Shown here: positions 8,427 to 16,817 of the stretch, in pieces | Layout: each line of letters starts with the position of its first letter | Numbering within the stretch: the stretch's first letter is position 1 | From: Marinobacter sp. | GTDB lineage: Bacteria; Pseudomonadota; Gammaproteobacteria; Pseudomonadales; Oleiphilaceae | NCBI GenBank assembly: GCA_030457765.1 | Contig: JAKDUK010000002.1 | Coordinates: forward strand, 1 to 64,000 | DNA length: 64,000 bases | Direction of reading: 5' to 3' | Program-made: the position numbers and the translations under genes | Notes under the pieces: generated by a model | What the model was told of the DNA's origin: nothing | Seen by the model: only the letters and a program-made list of their open reading frames with translations | Database searches by the model: none

Positions 8427-8789
8427 ATGGAGATTCGAACCAAAAGAGCTTACGAGGATGCGGCGAATTCTGATGGTCCACGTATTTTGGTCGATAGAAT
8501 ATGGCCCCGTGGTGTCGCCAAAGAAGATGCGCAGCTTGAGACTTGGCTGAAGGGGCTGGCCCCGTCTACCGAGTTACGAAAATGGTTTGGTCACGATCCG
8601 GAAAAATGGAAGGAATTTCAACAGCGATACCTGAAAGAATTGAAAAAAGAGGATGCTGCTGAGGTTCTGGAAGACCTGCAGGCGATCGTGAATAAGCACA
8701 AGCGCATCACGCTAGTGTTTGCCGCAAAGGACACAGAGCACAACAACGCTGTAGCCCTTCGCGAGTTTCTTGATAACGGCGATTTATAA
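8427..8789 (+). CDS. DUF488 family protein (YeaO-like)
   Basis: 120 residues starting MEIRTKRAYEDAA. The ATG at 8427 is chosen because GGAGG at 8415-8419 is 7 bases away; ATG 8424 is also possible. Family motifs are clear: ILVDRIWPRGVAKEDAQLE, APSTELRKWFGHDPEKWKEF and ITLVFAAKDTEHNNAVALRE. DUF488 proteins are small soluble proteins without an agreed function. The stop overlaps the end of the convergent PLP-enzyme gene by 6 bp. Confidence 0.85.
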   Translation: MEIRTKRAYEDAANSDGPRILVDRIWPRGVAKEDAQLETWLKGLAPSTELRKWFGHDPEKWKEFQQRYLKELKKEDAAEVLEDLQAIVNKHKRITLVFAAKDTEHNNAVALREFLDNGDL

Positions 8790-9998
8790 CTGGGCCAACG
8801 CCTGCTGCAGATCTGCGATCAGGTCATGCGTATCTTCCAGCCCAACAGACAGCCGCAACATACCGTCGGTGATGCCGTGGAGCTCCCGTTCTTCGCGGCT
8901 GATACTGTGATGACTGGTATTACAGGGTTGGGAAACCAGGCTTTCTACACCGCCCAAGCTGGTGGCCAGTAGAAAAACCCGCAGGTTGTCAGCTACTTTG
9001 GCTGCCTGTTCCCGGCTCCCCTTGATTTCTATTGTTAGCACACCGCCAAATCCATCCATTTGCCGGGCGGCTAGCGAGTGCCCTGGGAAGTTTGGCAATC
9101 CGGGGTAAAGCACCCGTTCGATGGCTGGGTGTTTTGTCATTGCGCTGGCAACTTTCATGGCGTTTTCATTGTGTTGCTGCACTCGCACCGGCAGGGTTCT
9201 GAGGCTGCGGGAGAGTAGGGCGGCGGTTTCTGGAGCCAGAATCTGGCCAAGGTTTTTTCGCCATAGAGCAATTGGGCTAATCAGCTTTGTCGAGGCCATA
9301 ACGGCGCCTGCTGTAATGTCGCTGTGCCCGCCAAGAAACTTGCTGGCGCTGTGAATAGTGAGATCGGCGCCGAGTGCCAGAGGACGTTGATTTATTGGCG
9401 AGGCAAAGGTGTTGTCCACCGCAAGAAGAGCGCCCTTTGCATGAGCCTGCTCAGCCAGTTTTTGAATATCCAGTATGGCTAATGTTGGGTTGGCCGGCGT
9501 TTCACAGTACACCAGCATACCTGGCTTACTTAGGGCGCCGGCCAGCTGTTCGGAGTCATGTTGCAGCAAGAAGGTGACGGAAATGCCCAGAGGCTGGAAA
9601 TGTTTCGTCAGTAATTCCTGAGTTCCCCCGTACAAGTCTCCCACGCAAACAATGCCGTTACCGCCGTGGGCAAACAGGGAGGCCGAAATGGCTGCCATGC
9701 CCGAAGCAAAAGCCAGTGCATCCTCCGCCTCTTCAAGGCGGGCTAGCCCCTGTTCCAGCTCCCGAATGGTTGGGTTGCTGCCCCAGCGGGTGTAGAGGTT
9801 GCCCGGTGTGCGGCCTTCAATCACCTCTTGCAGAGAGGCTGTATCCGGGAAGCGGTAGGTGGTGGTGTTATAAACAGGCGAATAGGGGCTGCCCAAGCTG
9901 TCTTTGTGGCGGCGGTTATGAATAATTTGAGTGGCTTTACCCTGTGTTGAGCTGGGTTCTGATTTGGGCAAGGCATTTGGCTCGGAATCGGACTGCAT
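8784..9998 (-). CDS. Cys/Met-metabolism PLP-dependent enzyme (cystathionine synthase/lyase type)
   Basis: 404 residues from the ATG at 9998, preceded by GGGAGAAACC. Family signatures: YTRWGSNPTIRELEQGLARL, SGMAAISA, the DNTFASPINQRPLALGAD segment, and the PLP-lysine motif SASKFLGGHSD (Lys in SKFLGG). The end contains GGVESLVSQPCNTSHHSI and LRLSVGLED as in cystathionine gamma-synthase, gamma-lyase and methionine gamma-lyase. These act on sulfur amino acids in the cytoplasm. The motifs cannot separate synthase from lyase activity, and no other met genes are nearby. Confidence 0.85.
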   Translation of the reverse strand: MQSDSEPNALPKSEPSSTQGKATQIIHNRRHKDSLGSPYSPVYNTTTYRFPDTASLQEVIEGRTPGNLYTRWGSNPTIRELEQGLARLEEAEDALAFASGMAAISASLFAHGGNGIVCVGDLYGGTQELLTKHFQPLGISVTFLLQHDSEQLAGALSKPGMLVYCETPANPTLAILDIQKLAEQAHAKGALLAVDNTFASPINQRPLALGADLTIHSASKFLGGHSDITAGAVMASTKLISPIALWRKNLGQILAPETAALLSRSLRTLPVRVQQHNENAMKVASAMTKHPAIERVLYPGLPNFPGHSLAARQMDGFGGVLTIEIKGSREQAAKVADNLRVFLLATSLGGVESLVSQPCNTSHHSISREERELHGITDGMLRLSVGLEDTHDLIADLQQALAQL

Positions 9999-10221
9999 GG
10001 TTTCTCCCTGAGACAGGCTATGGCGTAAAAGCGGAATACAGCAACGTAGAGGCAATTATTTTGGCAGGCTAGGCTTGCTGTGGCTACCAGGCGAGATGAC
10101 TGTCGGCATGCGATTATCCAGAGGCAGCCCTGAGACGGGATTCTGGTCATCTGTTATGCTTCAGCGCCGCCCAGCTTGGGGTGTGTGTCTATTATAAGCT
10201 GTTGATGCTGGAGTATTCGGT

Positions 10222-11136
10222 ATGCCGGTTATGGTTCAGGCGTTGGTGCCTGTTTTTGCATTGATTGTATTAGGGCACCTGTTCAGGCGCTGGGCATTTC
10301 CGTCCATTGAGTTCTGGCCTCAGGCCGAGCGCTTTACCTACTACGTGCTCTTTCCAGCCATGCTGGTGTTCAAGCTGGGCCAGGCGCGATTACCTGCCTC
10401 AGCTTATGGCGATACTGCCATGTTGATAGGCTCCATGCTCTTGGCGATGACTGTGCTGTTAGCCGTTGCGCAGTTATTTTGGCGCTGGCAAGGGCCAGTT
10501 TTTTCCTCGGTTTACCAGGGCGCTATTCGGTTTAACTCTTATGTGGCTCTGGCTGCCGGGGGTATGCTGCTAGGCGATGAAGGGTTGTCGCTCACGGCGA
10601 TTGCGGTGGCCATTATGGTGCCACTGATTAACCTTTTGTGCATTTTGATGTTTTCACTGGTGGTCACTCAGGGCCCGGTGAGGGTGTGGCCGGTGCTGCG
10701 AGTCATTGCATCAAACCCCTTAATTATCGGATCGGTTCTTGGGGTTACCTGGAGTTTTTTCGAGATTGATTTTCATCCACTTCTTGCAGGTACGCTAGAG
10801 CCCCTGAGCAATCTGGCTTTGCCTATGGGGTTGATGACTGTTGGCGCAGGACTTCAGCTAAAAGCTTTGCGAGGGGCTTCTGTGCCATTTGTTGTGTCGT
10901 CTGTATTGAAGCTGCTGCTATTTCCCCTAATGGCGGCAGGCCTTGCCATGCTATTGGGGCTTGATGGCACCCTGGTGCAGGTAGCGGTGCTTCTGGCCAC
11001 GCTTCCCACGGCTACATCGGCTTATATTTTAGCCAGACAATTAGGTGGTGATGCGCCGTTGATGGCCGGAATTATCAGCGGCCAGACGCTTCTGGCCATG
11101 GTGTCTATTCCATTAATGCTCAGTATTCTCTGGTAA
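10222..11136 (+). CDS. AEC (auxin efflux carrier) family transporter
   Basis: 304 residues with about ten hydrophobic helices in two groups of five, as in AEC permeases. Seen: the N-terminal VPVFALIVLGHLFRRW, FNSYVALAAGGMLLGDEGL in the first half, and in the second half LSNLALPMGLMTVGAGLQL and LPTATSAYILARQLGGDAPL, the typical repeat motifs. Members export organic acids or related solutes such as malate or malonate. GGAG lies 8 bases ahead of the ATG. The last 24 bp overlap the end of the convergent znuA gene. The substrate is unknown. Confidence 0.85.
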   Translation: MPVMVQALVPVFALIVLGHLFRRWAFPSIEFWPQAERFTYYVLFPAMLVFKLGQARLPASAYGDTAMLIGSMLLAMTVLLAVAQLFWRWQGPVFSSVYQGAIRFNSYVALAAGGMLLGDEGLSLTAIAVAIMVPLINLLCILMFSLVVTQGPVRVWPVLRVIASNPLIIGSVLGVTWSFFEIDFHPLLAGTLEPLSNLALPMGLMTVGAGLQLKALRGASVPFVVSSVLKLLLFPLMAAGLAMLLGLDGTLVQVAVLLATLPTATSAYILARQLGGDAPLMAGIISGQTLLAMVSIPLMLSILW

Positions 11137-12036
11137 GCACTTGAGAGCGGCATCGGCGATGCTTTGCTGAAATGCGGCATAACCGTTAGCGGTTGCTGCG
11201 ATATCCGTTGCTAATGGGTCCCAGCTGCTGAATCTCACATCCAGCCCTTCGGTAATAGAGAGCCACCACTGCTGGTTGAATTGCGGCTCGGTTAGCAGGC
11301 AGGGATTGTTCGCACTGCGCAAGCGGCTCTGAACGTCTGCAATATGACGGGCCCCTGGAGACAGTTCGGGGTTGAGTGTTAACACACCCTCAACATTTAG
11401 GCTGTAATGCTCTGCAAACCGGGTAAAGGCACTGTGGTAAGCAAGCAGGCTAGTATTTTGCAAAGGCTTCAGCTGCTTTAGGATTTGCTTTTCTTTTTGT
11501 GTGGTGGCCCTACGAAACGTTTCCAGGTTTCGATCCAGGGCGGCGTTGTCCGCTCCCTCTAGTTGTGCCAGAGAGTCTCGGATAGTTTCTGCCATGGTGA
11601 TGGCCATTTGCGGGTTGACCCAGATATGGGGATCTTTGCTGTCGCCATGGTCATGCCCGTGGCCATGACTGCTGTCGTGTTCGTGCTGATGAGCGCGATC
11701 AGCGTTTTCTGGCCACATTAGTGCCACCGAGCGTTCACTAAATTCACTGCCGGTTAGCAGGCGGTTCAGAAATGTCTCCATGCCAGGGCCAACCCAGAAG
11801 ATAATATCGGCACTTTGCAGTGCCCGCCTTTTAGATGGTGTCATGGCGTAGTTGTGTGGGCTTGCGCCAGGGGGCACCAGGGTGCTTATGTGCATATCTT
11901 CTGTTGCCACAGCGCGCACCAGCAGTTCCAGTGGCTTAATTGAGGTGACAATGCGGGTATCTGCAAATGCATTGTCGCCATACAGTAAGACACTGATACT
12001 CAGAGTGAGCAAAGTTGCTGATATTAATTTGTGCAT
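11113..12036 (-). CDS. znuA: Periplasmic zinc-binding protein ZnuA
   Basis: 307 residues from the ATG at 12036, chosen because it begins a normal signal peptide (LISATLLTLSISVLLYGDNA, cleavage after AFA). Family motifs: SIKPLELLVRAVA, VPPGASPHNYAMTPSKRRAL, the histidine-rich loop around DHHGHGHDHG-like residues followed by DPHIWVNPQMA, and LAYHSAFTRFAEHY. ZnuA delivers Zn2+ to the ZnuBC importer. Neither znuB, znuC nor zur lies in the window, so znuA stands alone. A Zur-box-like dyad lies 27-49 bp upstream of the start codon. Confidence 0.9.
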   Translation of the reverse strand: MHKLISATLLTLSISVLLYGDNAFADTRIVTSIKPLELLVRAVATEDMHISTLVPPGASPHNYAMTPSKRRALQSADIIFWVGPGMETFLNRLLTGSEFSERSVALMWPENADRAHQHEHDSSHGHGHDHGDSKDPHIWVNPQMAITMAETIRDSLAQLEGADNAALDRNLETFRRATTQKEKQILKQLKPLQNTSLLAYHSAFTRFAEHYSLNVEGVLTLNPELSPGARHIADVQSRLRSANNPCLLTEPQFNQQWWLSITEGLDVRFSSWDPLATDIAATANGYAAFQQSIADAALKCLPENTEH

Positions 12037-12062
12037 GATGGCTTGAGTCCTGATGCAGGTAT

Positions 12063-12085
12063 GGAATGTTATAATGTTACATGTG
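12063..12085 (-). promoter_or_regulatory. Zur-box-like operator upstream of znuA
   Basis: The 23 bases starting at 12063 contain AATGTTATAATGTTACAT, agreeing at 17 of 22 fixed positions with the enterobacterial Zur consensus (core AATGTTATA-N-TATAACATT). It sits just upstream of the znuA start codon, where zinc-loaded Zur would block transcription. The comparison was made by eye to the remembered consensus. Confidence 0.65.
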
Positions 12086-12172
12086 CTGAGGTAAAATCGC
12101 AAAATCTAAAGACTCACGGATAGCCGGGGCAATGATACGCTTGCCGGCCATGCGAAATAACGCCCAGGCCGG

Positions 12173-12178
12173 TATAAT
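12173..12178 (+). promoter_or_regulatory. -10 element (TATAAT) ahead of gltX
   Basis: A perfect TATAAT lies 42 bp before the gltX ATG. No good -35 is seen at 16-18 bp upstream, so it is a tentative promoter. Confidence 0.4.
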
Positions 12179-12219
12179 GCCAGGATTACTCAAACGGCCA
12201 AGATTTTCAGGAAGGTTTC

Positions 12220-13701
12220 ATGACTGTACGTACCCGAATTGCTCCATCACCCACTGGTGATCCACACGTTGGTACCGCTTACGTGGCTCTGTTCAACCTG
12301 TGTTTTGCCCGGCAGCATGGCGGACAATTTATTCTGCGTATAGAAGATACAGACCAGGTGCGCAGCACGGGCGAATCGGAACAGGATATCCTCAAGGCGT
12401 TGCGCTGGCTTGGACTTAATTGGGATGAAGGCCCCGACGTAGGTGGGCCTCACGGGCCTTACCGTCAGTCTGAGCGCAAGCATTCCTACGCCCAATATGC
12501 AGAAGACCTGGTTACCGCAGGCAAAGCCTTCTATTGTTTTCGTACGCCAGAAGAGCTGGATGCCATTCGCGAGGAGCGCAAAGCACAAGGCCTGAATCCC
12601 GGTATCAAAGGAAACCTGGGACTGTCTGAAGAAGATGTTAAAAGCCGCCTGGATGCGGGTGAGTCCTATGTGATTCGCATGAAGGTGCCAGGCGAGGGCA
12701 TCTGCGAAATTGACGACATGCTGCGGGGCACTATTGAAATCGACTGGGCGCAGGTAGATTGCCAAATCCTGCTGAAGTCCGATGGCATGCCAACGTATCA
12801 TTTGGCCAACGTGGTAGACGACCATCTCATGGAGATCACCCACGTGATGCGCGGTGAAGAGTGGATTAATTCTGCGCCTAAACACAAGTTGCTGTACGAG
12901 TATTTTGGCTGGGATATGCCGGTGCTCTGCCATTTGCCGCTGCTGCGCAACCCGGATAAAAGCAAGCTTTCGAAGCGCAAAAACCCGACCAGTATCAATT
13001 TTTACGAGCGCATGGGGTTTTTGCCAGAGGCAGTAACCAACTACCTGGGGCGCATGGGTTGGTCTATGCCGGATGAGCGTGAAAAGTTCACACTGGACGA
13101 AATGATCGCACACTTTGATATCCAGCGTGTGTCTCTCGGTGGTCCGGTTTTCGATGTGGAGAAGCTGCGCTGGCTTAACGGCCAATGGTTGCGTGATGAA
13201 CTCACCGAAGATCAGTTTGTGGAGCGCATGCGCCAATGGTGGTTCAACGAAGATGCGCTTAAAGCGCTGGTGCCACATATTAAGGGCAGGGCAGAAGTGT
13301 TCTCCGATGTGGCGCCCATGGCGCAGTTTATGTTCTCTGGCATGATGGATTTAAAGCCAGAAGATTTTTCGCACAACAAGCTGGACGAGAACCAAATTAA
13401 GCGGGTGCTTCAGTTCACTTTATGGAAACTGGAAGCCCAGCGCCATTGGGGCAAAGACACCATTTTCGCTGACATCAAGTTCCTGGCTAAAGCTATGGAT
13501 TTGAAGATGGGTGACTTCATGTTCTCTATTTTTGTAGCCATTGCTGGTACGCCAAATTCCTGGTCTGTTATGGATTCTATGGCTATGTTGGGCCCAGACA
13601 TGACTCGCGCTCGTTTACGCAAGGCTTTGGAGTTGCTTGGTGGTTTCTCCAAGAAAGAAACCAAGAGAGTGGAAAAAGAGTACGCGGCGTTGGGTGCTTA
13701 G
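12220..13701 (+). CDS. gltX: Glutamate--tRNA ligase
   Basis: 493 residues, full length for a class I GluRS. The nucleotide-binding HIGH-type motif appears as [18 protein letters not shown] at the start, the KMSKS-type motif as SKLSKRKNP, with [13 protein letters not shown] and [16 protein letters not shown] in between. The C-terminal helical anticodon-binding domain ends in [16 protein letters not shown]. It charges tRNA-Glu, and a tRNA-Glu gene lies 198 bp downstream after tRNA-Ala. It is the only glutamyl-tRNA synthetase in view; the separate glutaminyl enzyme glnS begins near the right edge. Confidence 0.96.
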   Translation: MTVRTRIAPSPTGDPHVGTAYVALFNLCFARQHGGQFILRIEDTDQVRSTGESEQDILKALRWLGLNWDEGPDVGGPHGPYRQSERKHSYAQYAEDLVTAGKAFYCFRTPEELDAIREERKAQGLNPGIKGNLGLSEEDVKSRLDAGESYVIRMKVPGEGICEIDDMLRGTIEIDWAQVDCQILLKSDGMPTYHLANVVDDHLMEITHVMRGEEWINSAPKHKLLYEYFGWDMPVLCHLPLLRNPDKSKLSKRKNPTSINFYERMGFLPEAVTNYLGRMGWSMPDEREKFTLDEMIAHFDIQRVSLGGPVFDVEKLRWLNGQWLRDELTEDQFVERMRQWWFNEDALKALVPHIKGRAEVFSDVAPMAQFMFSGMMDLKPEDFSHNKLDENQIKRVLQFTLWKLEAQRHWGKDTIFADIKFLAKAMDLKMGDFMFSIFVAIAGTPNSWSVMDSMAMLGPDMTRARLRKALELLGGFSKKETKRVEKEYAALGA

Positions 13702-13774
13702 TAGGCACTTTGATGAAGAAATAGGCGGTCTGGACAGGGAAGTTCAGAAAATTGAAAAAAAGTGCAGCTAAAGG

Positions 13775-13803
13775 TTGACGCCCATAGGGCGGATCCTTAG
13801 TAT
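13775..13803 (+). promoter_or_regulatory. Sigma-70 promoter of the tRNA-Ala/tRNA-Glu unit
   Basis: TTGACG (13775-13780), exactly 17 bp spacing, then TAGTAT (13798-13803), 13 bp before tRNA-Ala. Position and spacing are right for a tRNA promoter. Confidence 0.7.
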
Positions 13804-13816
13804 ACGCATCCGTTGA

Positions 13817-13892
13817 GGGGCCTTAGCTCAGCTGGGAGAGCGCAACACTGGCAGTGTTGAGGTCAGCGGTTCGATCCCGCTAGGCTCCACCA
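13817..13892 (+). tRNA. tRNA-Ala (anticodon GGC)
   Basis: 76 nt cloverleaf including an encoded CCA. The acceptor stem GGGGCCU/AGGCUCC carries the G3:U70 wobble pair that identifies alanine tRNAs. D stem GCUC/GAGC, anticodon stem CAACA/UGUUG with loop CUGGCAG (anticodon GGC), and a T stem around GCGGTTCGATCCCGC. It probably shares a transcript with tRNA-Glu 7 bp downstream. Confidence 0.97.
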
Positions 13893-13899
13893 ATTTCTA

Positions 13900-13975
13900 G
13901 TCCCCTTCGTCTAGTGGCCTAGGACTCCGCCCTTTCACGGCGGCAACAGGGGTTCGAACCCCCTAGGGGACGCCA
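13900..13975 (+). tRNA. tRNA-Glu (anticodon UUC)
   Basis: 76 nt cloverleaf with encoded CCA. Acceptor stem GUCCCCU/AGGGGAC, anticodon stem CCGCC/GGCGG with loop CUUUCAC (anticodon UUC), and the T arm AGGGGTTCGAACCCCCU. It is the substrate of GltX encoded just upstream. Confidence 0.97.
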
Positions 13976-14011
13976 ATACGGCTTGACGGTTTAGTCCACC
14001 GGATAGCCATC

Positions 14012-14039
14012 AAAAAAACCGCCTTCGGGCGGTTTTTTT
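14012..14039 (+). terminator. Intrinsic terminator of the tRNA unit
   Basis: AAAAAAACCGCC-TTCG-GGCGGTTTTTTT: a strong stem with UUCG tetraloop and T-run, 36 bp after tRNA-Glu. The A-run on the other side means it can also stop minus-strand transcripts from the PTPS-like gene ending at 14058. Confidence 0.92.
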
Positions 14040-14057
14040 GTGTCTGTCTGAAAAGCG

Positions 14058-14912
14058 TTAGCGAGAGGCTATGGCGCCTTTGCCCACGCCTTCGTAAGCT
14101 TTCACCAATATGTTGTCTGAGGGCGACTCTAGCTTGAGTTGGTCGGCGATATGCGCCGCGATCAATTCAACCGTGGTGTCAGTGTCCATCATGTAAACGC
14201 GCGACTCGGGCAGGGTAAGCGCAAATTCTCCTTGATTGGCCTCGTACTCGAAGGTTATATAGCCCACGCCTTTTTCGTCTACATGGCGGCGCGCGACATC
14301 CTCCTCCGAACCTACATAGATATCCTGCCAGAGTTTGGCCCAGGAATGTTCCAGCCGCTGATCTCGATCACCATTGCGGTCGATGCGAATGGGTGATCGG
14401 TGGCCGTGGGCGATACGCTGGCAGTTCCCCAGGTGTTTTTTCAGGCCATGAACATAGTGGTAGTGCGGGCCTTCAATCACGTCTTCCCTAAGATTGATGT
14501 CTACTGAGGTAACGTTTGCCGGCAGTACAGCCATCAGTTCTCGCTCAAGCAATGCAGCCACTTCTGTTTTGGCAGCTCGTTCTGCGTTCAGCCATACAAT
14601 GGCTTCATCCGGCGAGCGGTGCATAATGTGGCTGCCATCGGTAAGAGTCCAGGTGAAGGTGTCGGGCGTGTCCTGGTCCCAGTGGAGCCCTTCGTAGCCC
14701 CGCGGTATCACCAAGCGGTGATCTACACGCTCATCTATAATTCTCTTAATGGTGCGCTTCACGTTGCTGAAATCGAATACCATGCCCTGGTCATCAAGCT
14801 CGCCTCCAAGCACAACGTCGGCAATCCAGCTTTCACCTACCAGCCCACGAGTTGGGTCCAGGTACGCGAAATCAATAACGGTGAGGTTGTCTACAAACAG
14901 ATGATTCATCAA
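14058..14912 (-). CDS. Tandem T-fold 6-pyruvoyl/6-carboxytetrahydropterin synthase-like protein
   Basis: 284 residues, over twice the length of a single QueD domain. The N-terminal half has the family DF (D47-F48 in MVFDFSNVKRTIK) and DH (D64-H65) motifs, but the zinc HGH position is replaced by GESW. The C-terminal half carries the zinc site and cysteine (H155, C164, H169-G-H171 in HGLKKHLGNCQRIAHGH) but no DF/DH pair. The two halves thus appear to complement each other. Family enzymes act on dihydroneopterin triphosphate in queuosine or pterin synthesis; no other que gene is in view. Two adjacent ATGs open the frame (14912 and 14909). Substrate uncertain. Confidence 0.75.
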   Translation of the reverse strand: MMNHLFVDNLTVIDFAYLDPTRGLVGESWIADVVLGGELDDQGMVFDFSNVKRTIKRIIDERVDHRLVIPRGYEGLHWDQDTPDTFTWTLTDGSHIMHRSPDEAIVWLNAERAAKTEVAALLERELMAVLPANVTSVDINLREDVIEGPHYHYVHGLKKHLGNCQRIAHGHRSPIRIDRNGDRDQRLEHSWAKLWQDIYVGSEEDVARRHVDEKGVGYITFEYEANQGEFALTLPESRVYMMDTDTTVELIAAHIADQLKLESPSDNILVKAYEGVGKGAIASR

Positions 14913-15042
14913 ATTTCCGAGCTGATATGGTTGAATGATGTGCGGATTCTAGCAAAAATCCGAATTGAGTGGCCCTTTAGGTCGTTAGCCTAAGTCGATT
15001 TTCGCCACCATGTACACTTTTACGGCTTGACTAGGAGTCGAC

Positions 15043-15711
15043 ATCATAACTGCCTCTCGCAATGACATCGATCAGGAATTTCCGGCACTTGTTCTCGCTG
15101 CTGGCGCCTCCCGTCGTTTTGGGCGCCCCAAAGCTCTGCTTACTCTGCATGAGCCCAATGAGTCTGACGGGGATAGGCAGGGGCGCACTATGCTGGACTG
15201 CGCCATTGGCCAGGGAAAGCTGCTCAGTAAGGAGGTTCGGGTTGTTTGTGGCGCCTGGTATCCGCTGGTGCGCTTTCGCTGTCGTGCGCAGCCATCGCGG
15301 TGGGTGCCGGTAGCAGATTGGGAGTCGGGTATGTCGGCTTCTTTAGCCGCGGGTATCCGTAGCCTGGGCCCCCATGTGAAAGGTGTGTTTATACTAGTAG
15401 CCGACCAGCCGTTGCTGGACAGACAGGCGCTTAAAGCTTTTGGCGAAGCCGCAAGGTGTTTCCCTGAACAGCCGGCCGCGGCCAATTATGGCCGGCGCCC
15501 GGGTGTGCCAGCGTATCTGCCCCGCTGGTTATGGCCAGAGGTACTGGTGCTGAAGGGTGACCGGGGGGCGGGACGTTTACTGGCTTTAGTTAATGCGACT
15601 CAGCTGGATATTCCGGGTGTCCACGAGGATATAGACACGCCGGAAGACTGGCAAAGGGTTCGTGAGGCCGCTAGCCGAACAGGCCCGCAAGCCAGGCAAT
15701 TCCCAGACTGA
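15043..15711 (+). CDS. MocA/MobA-like molybdenum-cofactor nucleotidyltransferase with no canonical start
   Basis: The conserved NTP-transferase start [18 protein letters not shown] is encoded at about 15089-15145, in the same frame as [32 protein letters not shown] and EDIDTPEDW, all typical of MocA-like cytidylyltransferases. The frame has a TGA at 15028-15030 and no ATG, GTG or TTG before the motif; the first ATG is at 15190, which would delete the nucleotide-binding loop. AGGAG at 15033-15037 is followed by ATC (15043) and ATA (15046), so initiation may use one of these, or one is a mutated ATG. The last 41 bp overlap the convergent receiver gene. It would transfer CMP (or another NMP) to molybdopterin; start and expression are uncertain. 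Confidence 0.6.
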   Translation: MITASRNDIDQEFPALVLAAGASRRFGRPKALLTLHEPNESDGDRQGRTMLDCAIGQGKLLSKEVRVVCGAWYPLVRFRCRAQPSRWVPVADWESGMSASLAAGIRSLGPHVKGVFILVADQPLLDRQALKAFGEAARCFPEQPAAANYGRRPGVPAYLPRWLWPEVLVLKGDRGAGRLLALVNATQLDIPGVHEDIDTPEDWQRVREAASRTGPQARQFPD

Positions 15712-16768
15712 ATACCCCCAGGCTGGCGGCCAGCGCGACGGTGTAAATTCGGGATGAGGCCGAACGCTGTTGCGATACGAACAGGTCGATGGTGCGTTGC
15801 GCAATGTCTTCAGCTGTTTCACGGGATATTTCATGAGCCTGCTGTATGGCTTCAGATTGGAGTGTTTGCCAGAATTCGGTGTCGATGGTCTGCACGCTGG
15901 TAATATGGTCTTTCAGTTCAGCCATATGGTCGCTGGTAAAGCCAGAGTTGCGCGCGAGTTCTTTTTTGAGATCCGCCAGTTCCCGGCCTAAGTTGAGATT
16001 AACTTCGGCCGCCACCTCGTCCCGCAGGTTTTTTGTGCGTTGCTCAACGAGTCCGCTCATTGCGGTTAAGCGTTCTTCGATCATGCTTTCTTGCTTGCTG
16101 CGAGATTCTTCTAGTGCTCGCTTAAGGTGATCAAACTGTTCGTCAAATAATGAGCTGAGTAGCTCGTGCAAGCGATTGTTAACGTGAGTTTTAACCGCAG
16201 AGCGGGAAATCTGCTCAATGAGATCGCTGGTAAGAGGCACAACGCTTGGCGCAGTCTCATCATTCGTTACGGGCCCACTCTCAGTTTGCTCTGGCGTTAC
16301 CTCCAGCGATGCGTCGTCTGGGAGTCCGGTGAAGTGGTCGTCTGCTTCTGATTCCGGGTCAGCCAGAGGAGCTGTTGGCAGGACTCCTTCGTATGCGTCG
16401 ATTGCCAATTGATCGAGCACCAACCCCAGGCCATCAGGTTGTGTGGGTTTGGTCAGAATATTGTAAACCCCGAAGTTTCTCGCCTCTTTTGTGAAGGAAG
16501 ACGACTTTTGCGAGGTGCACATAATGATCGGTATGCTGGAGGTGTCTGGATTACTCTTTATAGCTTTGGTGGCTTCCACGCCATTCATGCCGGGCATCAA
16601 ATGATCCATGAAAATAACATCTGGATGCTGATTACTATTGAGGAAATCCAGGGCTTCTTCGGCTGACCCAGCCATGTTGACTTGCATGTCGCGGTTTTCC
16701 AGCAATTTGCTCAGAGCAAATCTGGCTACCTTGGAGTCGTCCACCAAAAGAGCATTTTTGATTGCCAT
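15671..16768 (-). CDS. Tail-anchored protein with N-terminal response-regulator receiver domain
   Basis: 365 residues. Residues 1-125 are a complete receiver domain: acidic pair D10-D11, phospho-acceptor D55 in [13 protein letters not shown], the Thr in IIMCTSQ and Lys in ILTKPT. Residues about 130-185 are acidic and probably disordered; about 185-320 are long charged helices, likely coiled coil. The last 22 residues ([20 protein letters not shown]) are a membrane helix ending at the C-terminus. There is no DNA-binding or enzymatic output domain. The receiver should therefore face the cytoplasm on a membrane-held stalk. It lies 49 bp downstream of the MORN-repeat gene; GAGG precedes its ATG. 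Function unknown. Confidence 0.8.
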   Translation of the reverse strand: MAIKNALLVDDSKVARFALSKLLENRDMQVNMAGSAEEALDFLNSNQHPDVIFMDHLMPGMNGVEATKAIKSNPDTSSIPIIMCTSQKSSSFTKEARNFGVYNILTKPTQPDGLGLVLDQLAIDAYEGVLPTAPLADPESEADDHFTGLPDDASLEVTPEQTESGPVTNDETAPSVVPLTSDLIEQISRSAVKTHVNNRLHELLSSLFDEQFDHLKRALEESRSKQESMIEERLTAMSGLVEQRTKNLRDEVAAEVNLNLGRELADLKKELARNSGFTSDHMAELKDHITSVQTIDTEFWQTLQSEAIQQAHEISRETAEDIAQRTIDLFVSQQRSASSRIYTVALAASLGVFSLGIAWLAGLFG

Positions 16769-16817
16769 CTCACTACCTCAAGCTGTTACTTCAATCGTGT
16801 TGGTTATCGGGCTGGTG

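Noticed and set aside
15062..15313. ATG-started frame that begins just before the MocA-like motif
   Set aside because: It is in the wrong frame: it reads [17 protein letters not shown] and does not encode the family sequence. Reaching the real frame would need a frameshift, and the correct frame is intact without one.
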